From Benincasa hispida (lineage: Eukaryota; Streptophyta; Magnoliopsida; Cucurbitales; Cucurbitaceae), in contig NC_052360.1 in NCBI RefSeq assembly GCF_009727055.1, positions 70,845,898 to 70,909,897 of the forward strand: a stretch of DNA of 64,000 bases, in the 5' to 3' direction. Of the stretch, positions 39,401-51,400 are shown in pieces. The stretch's first letter is position 1. Each line of letters begins with the position of its first letter. Made by a program: the position numbers and the translations under genes. The notes under the pieces are model-generated. The model was given only the letters and a program-made list of their open reading frames with translations, searched no databases and was not told the DNA's origin.

Positions 39401-42400
39401 TGGGGTTTACCTGTCATATGGTCTGTAATGCCACAGTCAATGATCCATATTGAAGTAGAAGAAAGAAGGCATTTAGAGATATTACTTGTCTTTGTGATGG
39501 CAGTAATGGAAGTAGAAGATGATGCCGTCAATGACTCTTGATACTGTTGAAATTTATCAAACTCCTCTGTAGAAATCGTAATCGATTTGTCAACATTATT
39601 AAGAGTAGAAGCGACATGTGCAGATGGCACCCTCTGACCCTTATTCAACAATCTTCTGCATTCATATTTTGTATGACCAAGTTTACGAAAGTAATAGCAA
39701 ACAACATCTCCTGAATGTGATCGTTGGTTATTGGGATAACCTTTGGAGCTATTTGATCCAACCCCCCACCTCTATAATCATTTGTGCGTCCAATCAAAGC
39801 ACTGCTAAAATCAGATGGCATAAACTGCTTGTGGCTTTTCTGTACGAAGTATTCAAGTATAAGCTTCTTCCAACGATGACATGTTTGAGCTTGACAACAC
39901 TTGATCTTTGGCCATCTCATATTTAGGTGCAAGACCAACTAAGAAACTCATGATAAACAACTTTTCACGTTTAGCCATTAGAATTTTTGGATCAGTGCTA
40001 ATTGGCATCAAGGTTGAATTCCGCACATGTATTTTTGACCTCCATAAAGTAACTTGTAAGAGATTTCTCTCCTTGATCAGGTTGATATAGAGTTTTACAA
40101 ACATCAAACACTCTATTAATGTTCTCTTTCCCAGAATAAAGAAAGTCCAAATATTCCAATAGTTCCTTGACTGATTTGCAGTGATTTACTAACTCAACGA
40201 TTTCACGATTAATAGAACTCTTGATTTGTAGAATTCTTGAATCGTTCTGCCACCAAATCCTTTTAGTAGCATCAGTTGGTGGCTCTTCCGTGATGTGATC
40301 ATCCATCTCAATGCTCCTCATAATATGGCGAACATTTGATCTCCATGAATAGTAATTTGATCTATTCAACTTGTGTCCAGTTACTTTTGACACCATAGGA
40401 ATCATCTCAGACATGACTACTGGTTTCTTGTCAACCATTACCTCAAAAAAACCCCAGACAGAAGAGAAGTAAACCCTAATTTACCGAAGAGATTTTTTTC
40501 CCTTCAATGAACCACAAACAGTGAGTATATAGCCCAAACAAACACACCTCCAAAGAAAGGAAGCAACTCGGATGACACCCACAAAAGACGAGCAAAAAAA
40601 GGTGGCGCATGCGCCTACACGTGCCGACGCATGGATCGATGGCAGAGGGAGGTGACCACTCGTGAGCCTCACGTGCTGGTCAGATGGATGTTGGACTTTG
40701 AGGTTCTGTAGATTGGCGGCTAGGCTCCTCAATGGACTAGGCGGTGCCGAAAAATAGCGAAGAAAAACGACACACTTTTCCGACGGCAGCGGTGGTTGAC
40801 AACGGACGGCGGAAGTTGACAACGACGAACAAAACGAAGATGACAACAGTGAGCAAAAGTATAAACTCACCCTTCCACAACCCTAGATGTAACACAAACA
40901 GGTTCTAAATTCTCAAACCCTAAAGTTCACAAAAAACCCTAATTTTCTAGAGCTTTGATACCATGTAGAACTCTTAGGTTTGAGAGAATCAAAATTTTTT
41001 ATTCCCTTCACTAAAGATATGAATATATACAAATGTACAAGAATGATCAAAGTAGAAAAGCATAGAAAAGACCATAAAAGGAAAATATAACAAAGATATT
41101 TACAATAATAAAAATCCCTAATTATTAAAACTATAACAAAAAGTATGGTTTCCTTTTCAAAAAAAAGAAAAAAAACTATAACAAAAGTTAAAATAAGCAG
41201 TACCACTAAATTGTTTGTGGGGACTAGGGATCTCGACACCCCAAAAGGCCAAAAACATACTCATTCAAGCCAATAGACTTGAGGTCACAGCATCGAGATG
41301 CTACGGATTTTGACGAAAAAAATACGTGCGCAAACCTTTTGGAGAGGAAAACCCTATTTCGATTTCTAAACTTCCTTGGGAGTTCATTTCGAGAGCTAAG
41401 AAAGGGATTCAAGGCTCAGGAACGCAAAGTTTGTAGTGGGAGCAAGGACTGACATGCAATGATTAGTTTTCTTCTCTTCACTTTCTATTGTAGCTTTTGT
41501 TCTAGACATTTTTGCTTGAGTTTAGATTTTGTATTAGTGAGCATGAATGGTTAAACTTCAAGGGATTAATGTAGTCATTAGAACATGTTGATTTAATTAA
41601 TTGCTGCCGTGATTAAATATTTTTATTCCATTCATGCTTTTATGTGCTTAATGCCTGTAATCTCATGATCACGGATTATTTGTTTGCTTGGTCTGAATTG
41701 ACACCTGGGAGAAGAAATTTAGATTAGAACTTAATTACATGACAGGAGGGTGCCCCAATGCATGGAAATGATTATGGTCTCTCTAAAGGTTGAGTTTTGG
41801 CCCAAAAGTTGGGAAGTAGGAAAATAGGAAAATAGGAATTTGTGAACTCCACTCCATGTTTGGTCAAAGGAGTTGGTGAGTCCCATTATTGAAAAACATC
41901 AATTTTATATCTTATAACTCCTTACATTGTGGGCCCAGGAGTTCACAACTCCCTAGATTTCATAACTCCTTACTCTTCACTATTCCCCTCCTTACCCCAA
42001 ATACCCCTTAATGTCTTGCATGTTAATAAAAGCCAAACAAAGATGTTGACTTCTTAATATAGCATGAGATTTACTTGATTTATGGCAAGTCCGTTATTAT
42101 CTGTCTTTTTTACTTACGGAATTTTAGCAAGGTGAATCTTGGTCATTTAATTAATTGAATCATTTGTTTAATAAGTGACATCAATTCCCCACCATAACTC
42201 TCTCACGAGTGTTTATAGCACTCACTAACTAATTTATTAATAAAGAGACTCGTTTCCTTTTAAAAAAGGAGGAAAAAATTGAACCAGAACATCAATCCTA
42301 AGAACGATACTCTTCACTCTCTCACTATATTACAACCTAACACGTGACACCATATACCTGTGGGTTTGCATTATTGAAAAGTCGAGCAACACTCCTCCAA

Positions 42401-45400
42401 CCTATTTTAACCATTAAAATTCAAACACTTTTACTAATATTTTATCCTAATAGTATCCATATCCTGCCAAATTCATAAAGTGATAACTACTATAAAGATT
42501 TTCGACCAAATCAAACATTCTACAACAAAAAAGCTTACCATTGTTAGAAGATCTTCAGGAAGCTCCAAGAAGGAATCATTGAACTTTCCAAGTATTGAAA
42601 CAGGAGTCTCAACAAGATTTACAACCTTAGACATTATCTTACAAGAGTTAATAACATTATCGGAAGCATGAAATCAACAACTTCACAGTTACATTACCTC
42701 ATCAAGCAAGGACTCATGAATAACAGTTTTTCCTTTGACACTTTGTGCCAATATGGAAGACTGGTCCAAGATTTTTCTTTTACGGTCCTGTCAAAGTAGG
42801 TAGTCATTTAACTATTAAAAAAACACACATAAAATGAATTACTGAAGTGGGATGAGATCTAAGAAGTCCCAAAATAGGAAATGATTTAAAATACATTTAA
42901 TAAATGCAGCCTAAACAGCAATGTGTGGACAAAAACAAATTGCAGCTTATAAAAGCATTGGCATCTATAAATGACAACAAAATTGTATTTATCACTTGCA
43001 CCATGTAAATTCGTATTTCTGGTGAAAGAGTAAACTAGCTAATTGTAAACTAAAGAAGCTTTCACGGTCATAAAAAAATTCTTAATCCCACCTTAACTTC
43101 TAGATCAATTTTAGCATCCTTCAGTGTCCGCATAAATGATTCTGCACTATCTACCTGTGAAAGGATCCAAAGCCACAATCAAATATTAAAAAAAACAAGA
43201 AAACTCAATCCAAAAGTTTAAGATAATGGGCTGTGGTAAATTTAGTTACATCAATACTTCAACATTCTCTCTCACTTCTTTTTAGCATTCTCCCTCACTT
43301 GTGGGGTTGAAAATGTATAGAAGGCCCAAAAAGTAAATAAATATTAGTTGGAGAGAAAAAACATGTACAAATTTTCAAACACAAGATCTCCGACTCTGAT
43401 ACCACTCAATTCAAAAGCTTGCTTAAGCTGATGGATCATAGTAAATTTAATTATAAGTTAGCAGCATACTATAACATTGATTGAGTGGTTAATAGCATGT
43501 GCAATTAGCCCATCAAAACCTGGTCTGTTGATCAAGTAACGTTTCCTAATTAGACATCAAGTAAGATATATACCATCTCAATTAAATGGCCCCGATGGAT
43601 GTAGCAATAAACTCTTGATTCAATCCATGTCTTCACTGCTATAGTGAAGCTGAAGCCTAAAATGATTTATTTTTCATTTTTTCGAAATAAGGACAGAAGT
43701 TTCAATAAAGGGAATCAGATGAATTACATCCATCGAATGTTAAGAAAACCCCAAACCTTTGAATTAAGATATTTTATAAAACTAATGGGTTCATTTTCAA
43801 ATAATGACAGAAGTTCCGTTACGAAGAATGAAAAGAATTACATCCAAAACTGGGGTGAAAAACTCTTGAAAATCATAGTAACAAAAATGAATCCAAGCCT
43901 TGGAATTAAGATGCTTCTGGAATTTATTTGTATTTTTTTTTTTAGATAATTATAATAGCTCTCATTAAGAAGAATCAAAAGAATTACATCCAAAAGTGGG
44001 CAAAGACTAGGCCCTCAAAAATTGAAGTTGCACAAAGGAATCCCAGCCTTAGAATTAAGATGCTTATGATGAGGTAGAATTCCAATAAAATTAATTACAG
44101 AACAAAGAATCACTTAGTTAAGGGTTGGAATCTGTACGCTAAAGAAATATACTCACTCATCGAATGTTCTTTTAAGATGGGTTTTTAATAGATTGATTAT
44201 CATTTTGTTATTATTTAATAATTTTCGAGATTGGCTTTTATGTCATTTGGGCTCAAAGTTGACTGGATTTAGGATAATTCAAAGGCTTTTTCCTTGTAAA
44301 GATGGGATATCTATGGGGAGTAACAAACTGTTGAGTTTTTACAATAACACTACTTACCTCAACAATAGTTGTAGAAGTGTTACGAAGACCATAGGATATG
44401 TTCCCACTAGACAAAAAGGTTGTGATGTTAGTGTGCAGGCATATCGATAAGAAAATATGTAAAATAAATGACAAATAGGTAAATGTAAACTCGCAACAAA
44501 TGTTGGTGGAAGCCATTAATTAAATATTGGAATTAAACGTATAACCAATTGGAGAGCCTTTATGTACTTCCTTGGTCCTCATTTTGTACTTCGTAAGTCC
44601 TAATTGAAAACTGCACATTTCTAATGTAAGAAAGATATATCGGATTAAGAAAATTTCCCCAAAACTTTACCATTCTTACTACCTTGTCAAGATATATACC
44701 AGTGTTCAAGATAAAACCAATTGATATCACATATCAGTAGATAGCATGTTGAGCCTTATGAATATAAAATTAATATATGAGACCACATGTGAAGGAAAAA
44801 AAAACCTCAGGCTTAACCTATGAGCTAAGTCTAGTGGCCATTTAACAATCACTGTATATTTTTAACTCCACCTAGCTACATAAATCTAGCATCATATGCT
44901 CGATTTTGGAAGTTAACAATTTTCTATGAACAATTCCACATTTCAAAATTAGATATCAAAGACGCAGGGATGCAGGGAGAGATCAAATATCACCTTAAAA
45001 CACCAGCATATGAAAATGGAACAACTACATCTCCATGGAGGGCCAAAATCCAACGAATAGGCCTACTAAACACGACCTGCAGATCAACGGAAAAGGACAG
45101 TGACATATCCAAATAATAAAGAAAAAGATATCACAAAATAAATTTCTGGCCACATTTCACTTAATTTTTTGACCAAGAAAAATGGACTACAAGAGCTCGG
45201 TACTTCAAATGGAAAAGGAAAACGGAGAACTAAAAATCAAGAGCCACCATGAGATCAACTAAAATATGCTTTTTGTCCGTACCTGAGAATTCCACCTCAT
45301 TGACTTTGGGAAGGATATTTTAGCTATAATGGCAGGTAAATTTTCAGAAAAAATCTGGAACAAAACAAAAGACACATTAGAGTAGAACTCGACAAGCCTA

Positions 45401-48400
45401 CAGAACTACAGTTGTAATATATTACTACTAGATATTCAACGTCATTTACTAAAGGATCAATACCATCAGGATCAATAGTATCGAGAATTCTACAAAACTT
45501 AGAACTTATAAGGGTTAAAATGACAAGCCATAATTCATACTCACACTAACTATTAATATACATTTAACATCATTAAATTCAGTCCAAAAATGCATCACCT
45601 GAATTTTCGGTTACAACACTATTGACACTCCCCATAAAAGCAGTTCTAAATGATAAACAATTCATATAAAATACTAAGTGCATGTTTGGCACAATGAGTA
45701 GAAGTTTGTGGGCTCCACAGACACAATTAAAAAACATCAATTTCATGACTTATTAACTCTTTCACTATGGATCGCACACTAAACAGCTCTGCTCCTTGCC
45801 CCAACGCCCCCAAAAGTTTAGGACTGAAGAAAATACAGAAGTAAATAGATTATAGATAATAAAAGGCCTCATACGTTAACATTTTGAAGTGTTCTTGGGT
45901 TTTGGATAGTAGTCCATAGGAGGATAAATGGAATGGAACTAAAAGTAAAGCAAGTTTTCCATGGATTAATGCGGTAAAGATTTCACTTTAGGGCCTATTT
46001 GTTTCACAAGTTTTTCCATAGGAATTCAGACAGACTTTTAATATTCATGTTTTTTTCACAGTATTTACTTTTTTTAAAATCTAGAATATTACTATCTAGA
46101 AAACTTTAAAAACTCATCTGACATAGGTTTTTTAATATCCCGCATAACTGTGGGTTTTTATTGCTCGGAAGAAGAGTAGTAAAGATATAACATAATTAAT
46201 TAAAAATTATATATAAAATTATTCATTACTATTATTTTAATTAATTATTAAATATAAATAAGTTAATTATTTTTAATGACAAACTGCTGAAAATGTTTTC
46301 AAATATAGCAAATTGTCACTGTCTATCAGTGATATGATACTGACAGTGACATTTTTGCTATATTTATAAATAAGTTGGCTCATTTTCTTATATTTGAAAA
46401 CAACACATAATAAATATATTATTTAGACTCGTAAGGAAGATAGTATTCTTTCAAGCATAAAAAAATGCTCTCCTTCCTCTCTCCTCTTTCCTCACCTTCC
46501 TAGGGCCACCCTCTCCTTCATACTCACACTAACTATTAATATACATTTAACATCATTAAATTCAGTCCAAAAATGCATCACCTGAATTTTCGGTTACAAC
46601 ACTATTGACACTCCCCATAAAAGCAGTTCTAAATGATAAACAATTCATATAAAATACTAAGTGCATGTTTGGCACAATGAGTAGAAGTTTGTGGGCTCCA
46701 CAGACACAATTAAAAAACATCAATTTCATGACTTATTAACTCTTTCACTATGGATCGCACCACTAAACAGCTCTGCTCCTTGCCCCAACGCCCCCAAAAG
46801 TTTAGGACTGAAGAAAATACAGAAGTAAATAGATTATAGATAATAAAAAGGCTCATACGTTAACATTTTGAAGTGTTCTTGGGTTTTGGATAGTAGTCCA
46901 TAGGAGGATAAATGGAATGGAACTAAAAAGTAAAGCAAGTTTTCCATGGATTAATGCGGTTAAAGATTTCACTTTAGGGCCTATTTGTTTCACAAGTTTT
47001 TCCATAGGAATTCAGACAGACTTTTAATATTCATGTTTGTTTCACAGTATTTACTTTTTAAAATCTAGAATATTACTATCTAGAAAACTTTAAAACTCAT
47101 CTGACATAGGTTTTTTAATATCCCGCATAACTGTGGGTTTTTTATGCTCGGAAGAAGAGTAGTAAAGATATAACATAATTAATTAAAAAATTAATATAAA
47201 TTATTCATTACTATTAATTTTAATTAATTATTAAATATAAATAAGTTAATTATTTTTAATGACAAAACTGCTGAAAATGTTTTCAAATATAGCAAATTGT
47301 CACTGTCTATCAGTGATAGATACTGACAGTGACATTTTGCTATATTTATAAATAAGTTGGCTCATTTTCTTATATTTGAAAACAACACATATAAATATAT
47401 TATTTAGACTCGTAAGGAAGATAGTATTCTTCAAGCATAAAAAATGCTCTCTCCTCTCTCCTCTTTCCTCACCCTTCCTAGGGCCACCCTCTCCTTCCCT
47501 CCGATCAAGCTCCGATTAAACTCCTTATCATTTATCTTCCTTTTCCACACCCGGTTCTCATGGCCATTAAAAGCTTTCCCCAGCCATCCCTTCCAAGAGC
47601 AGTTCAGCATTGGAAGTCATAAGTTGTAGGATTAATGACATCCATTTTTGTGCTCATATCCAAGAAGAAACTTTCATCATAGAAGACGTGGAAGCTAGGA
47701 AGCACCTTTTTTTGGCAGAAACACAGCTTCTCTGGTTCGTGGAAAACATTTCAGGTCTTTTGAAGTTCCCAACCTCCAGCTTTGTCGTCAAAAGTGGTCA
47801 AGATGCCTTCGGTGTAACAAAGCTCTCAAAGTTTCGTGTCTACTCAAAGTGGTTTTTAAGATGTGTTGTTTGGCCAGTGTCTGGAGGACGTTTTTACATT
47901 CGTGTTTCATCAGGAACTTCTAATTCAGGTTGGCATTCTTTTAATAATATGTTAGAAGGTGCATTGGCACTAAAAGATGTTATCGTGCCAAAAAATCATT
48001 CGAAGGCCCCAAACACCTTTGCAGATATAGTAAGGGGAAGAAAACCCTTGGTTATCCCAGCTTTTCCAGCAAAACAGAATCCCCTTCCTCCTCAGGTTAT
48101 TAAAAAATAGAGCAACTCAGAGTATTGGGTTAAAAAAAACCATGATGTCCTCAAGGAAGATTTCAGCAAATTATGGGTAGTTACTAGGTTATTTGAATTC
48201 AACAATTGGTCGGAAGTCTGAAGGAAGTAAAGCTTTGGGCCAATTCTATAGTTATTATCAATCCTCTCTCAGCAGAATCAACTTTAATAAAGTTGGAAAA
48301 AGGGAATTTGGATGACATGATAGAACCAGGAGTGTGGCAGAGGATAGGACATCTTCATCTGAAAGGTGGAATACTACTTTACACAACCGACCAAGGTCAA

Positions 48401-51400
48401 TTAAAGGTTATGGAGGCTGAATATCCATTAAAAACCTGCCACTAGAGTTATGGTGCAAGCAAATTTTTGAAGCTATCGGTTCATATTTTGGAGGATTAGA
48501 AGCCATTGCATTAGAAACTTTAAATCTTCTCAACGTGGTTGAAGCTAGAATTCAAGTAAAGAAGAATCTATGTGGATTTTTGCCAGCAACTTTAGAAATT
48601 TCAGAGGAAAACAGGGGAAGTATATTTTTACACTTTGGTGATATTGAGTTTTTGGACCCTCCAGACAAGGTTAAGAAGTTTTTTTTAATGAAAAAGACCT
48701 CTCAAATCCAGTAGATATGGCTCATTATGTTCGATGAAGGGTTAATTAATTCAAATGAGTCTGAAGAATGGTCCTTCCTAATAACGGCAGTTAATCATTT
48801 GAATTTCTCTAGAAATCCCCTGTTTTCAAGGACTTTGATGATTCAAGCAGAGGATAAAATTAACAGTACTTCGAATAAGGAGGTTCAGGGGTTTTCTTTG
48901 CCAGAAAAGGTGTTTCAGGGGACTTTTCAGATAGAAGAAAAAGCGGTCAATCCGCCGGAAGAAAGGGGTTGCTGATGTTCAACCAGAATCGAATAGTTCA
49001 GAAGTTTCTATCGGGTTTGGTGTGAACAAAAAGAGAGAGAAGGAAGTGCCATCTTTAAGAAGAGAGAAGGAAGTACAATTAATGAGGAGAGAGCCAATAG
49101 ATGCTCTAACTTCTCCCAGGGGAAGTCCAACAGGCACATTTTCGGTTACTCCACCAGCCGCAACTCTAATTATTTCAAATAAAAGCCCGGATAACATCAT
49201 TTCTTCAGAGGAATACCACCAGTCTAAAAAATCCGATAGTGGCGTTTTATTAGCCATGGATAGGCAGGAAGACCTATCATCTGATGCAGCCCCCTCGTGC
49301 CCTGATATTTTGGATCCCACTGCGGTAAATTCAATATCATTCAACAAGGAAGTCCAAGAGTCTTTTTTTGTTCCCCCTCTCCAAGTTATTGATTTATTAT
49401 TATCAAAAGACTCTCATTGCGCCAAAATATCTCCTTCATCACTATCTGGTCATCTTCCAAACAACATAAGCAAGCATTCACTTCTGAAACCTTTCAGAAA
49501 ACATTTCACAAGGAAGAAAACCTCTTTTCGAAATGGTTGGACTTCCATGATAAACACAGACCTTTTGGAAAATTGTTGTATTAAGGTGCAAATACCCTCT
49601 GGCCCAATCAACAGGTCAGTTCCTCCTCCCCTCGACCCTTACTCATTCTCTTTTCATGATTTCAAAGTTTGAGACTCAATTGTGGCTTTTTTGTGAGGTA
49701 TATCTGATCCCTTCCAAGCAGCTATCAAAAACTACGACTCTGATGAAGATTCTTTGCTTAGTATCAACAGTGACGAGGGTGATAGCATAGCCCTTGAACT
49801 CCTCCAAGAAGAGGATTATATCGGTAAGGACCAACAACAAGATCTGCACTGCCTCTTTCAATTAGAAGAAGATCTCAAAACGGTTAGTAACATCCTCCCT
49901 TTCATTAAGCCCATCAACAAAGAAGATATCCCCAACAATTTGATCTCGATAGTGGAAGATTGTGACCTGATCTTGGGTTAATTCCAAGAGTTCATCATGA
50001 AAATTATTTCATGGAATACAAGAGGCCTGGGCGATGCCTCTAAAAGATTGGCAGTAAGAAGAATCATCAAGAAAACCAATCCAGATTTGGTCCTAATCCA
50101 AGAAACCAAGAAGGAATTTTTTGATATCAGACTTATAAAGGAGCTTTGGAGCTTCAAAGACATAGAGTGGGAGTTTGTGGAAGCACAAGGTAGATAAGGG
50201 GGTTTACTAACCATGCGGGATGAAAGTAAAATCTCAGTTATAGAGGTTCTCAAAGGAGGCTATTCTTTATCAATTAAATGCATAACTATATGTAAGAAAA
50301 CAAGTTGGGTTTCGAATGTTTATGGCCCAACTGACTACAAAGAAAGAAATCATATATGGCCGGAATTATACTCACTTTCAGGATATTGCTGCAAATCTTG
50401 GTGTATAGGAGGAGATTTCAACATCACAAGAAGGATTCAAGAAAGGTTTCCAACAGGGAGACCAACAAAAGGGATGAAAAAGTTAAACAAATTCATTGAT
50501 TCAGCAAAACTAATGGAAATCCCCCTTAGTAATGGCCAATTTACATGGTCAAGAGTAATGGCCAATTTACATGGTCAAGAGAAGGTCCCACAGCTTCTTG
50601 TTCACTTCTCAACAGATTCTTGATCACCAATAATTGGGATGATATTTTTGCAAATACTAGAGTAGTAAGAATGGCACGGTTATGTTCAGATCACTTCCCA
50701 ATTCTCCTTGAAGCAGGAGCATTTGAATGGGGACCATCCCCTTTCAGATTTTGTAACAGCTGGTTATCAATAGTAGAAAGTTGTAAAATCATTAAAGACA
50801 CTTTGAATTTGGGAGTTTAGCAAGGTTAGGCCGGTTTTGTAATCTCCATCAAGTTAAGGAAAGTTAAATGAGCTCTTGAATCTTGGCATTCAGATTTTGA
50901 ATCAGCAAGGAAATCAAGAGAGGAAGTGTTACTTAGAGAAATAGATAAACTCGACCAGCAAGTAGAAGCTCATGGTTTACTGGAACCAGAAAGGAGTTTG
51001 AGAACCTCCTTGATAGCTGAGTTATTTTCCCTCTACAGAATTGATGAAAGAAACCTAAGGCAAAAGAGCAAGCTCAATTGGCTAAGTTTAGGGGATGAAA
51101 ACACTAAATTCTTCCACAGATTCTTGGATGTAAAAAAAGAAGGAATCTAATCTCCGAACTCATAAATGACCAAAGTGTAGCAACCAACTCTTTCAAGGAA
51201 ATTGAAGACCTAATTTTAGACATCTATTCCACGTTGTACACCAAGTCTCCAGGCCAAAGAACAGTACCTATCAACATCCAATGGTCTAAAGTCTCAAATT
51301 CAGAAAATTCAAAGCTGACAGCAAGATTCTCCATAGCTGAAATCAGATCTGCCTTAACCTTGTTGGGCAAAAATAAGGCCCCTAGTCCGGATGGTTTTAC

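Larger units (their letters stand above)
34085..41138 (-). mobile_element. Ty1/Copia element 'A', 5' LTR to RT, 3' end missing, split by another Copia
   Basis: Read on the minus strand: short 5' LTR (41138-40964), PBS TGGTATCAAAGC (40963-40952), gag from ATG 40438, zinc knuckle, protease, GAG-pre-integrase and integrase. The insertion of element B follows, then the integrase tail, RT, and the block [19 protein letters not shown] (~34130). The sequence stops near 34085 with no RNase H end and no 3' LTR. Integrase text broken at ~38520 (HVPKSFWAD) resumes at ~35730 ([16 protein letters not shown]), which shows the nesting. Stops and frameshifts are common. Confidence 0.85.
33467..42538 (-). other. 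EDD1 intron 12 (9.1 kb) filled by nested Copia elements
   Basis: This intron separates exon 12 (TM, 42539) from exon 13 (VMQKHQ, 33466). 34085-41138 is a Copia in the same orientation as the gene, itself carrying another Copia fragment (35738-~38510). 33532-34084 is AT-rich. 41139-42470 holds repeat-like but unclassified DNA, including a MITE-like stretch (~41790-42010, ends 'aaggttgagttttgg' / 'ccccaaatacccctta'). Confidence 0.9.

Noticed and set aside
41200..42060. Possible LTR/leader of a further retrotransposon beside Copia A
   Set aside because: The text (e.g. 'gaaagggattcaaggctcagg') feels repetitive, but there is no second copy, PBS or coding remnant in the window, so I do not annotate it as an element.
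47290..47335. Similarity of TCTATCAGTGATAGA to a bacterial tet operator
   Set aside because: There are no tet genes or vector sequence, and related palindromes occur in ordinary plant intergenic DNA in this window. Coincidental.
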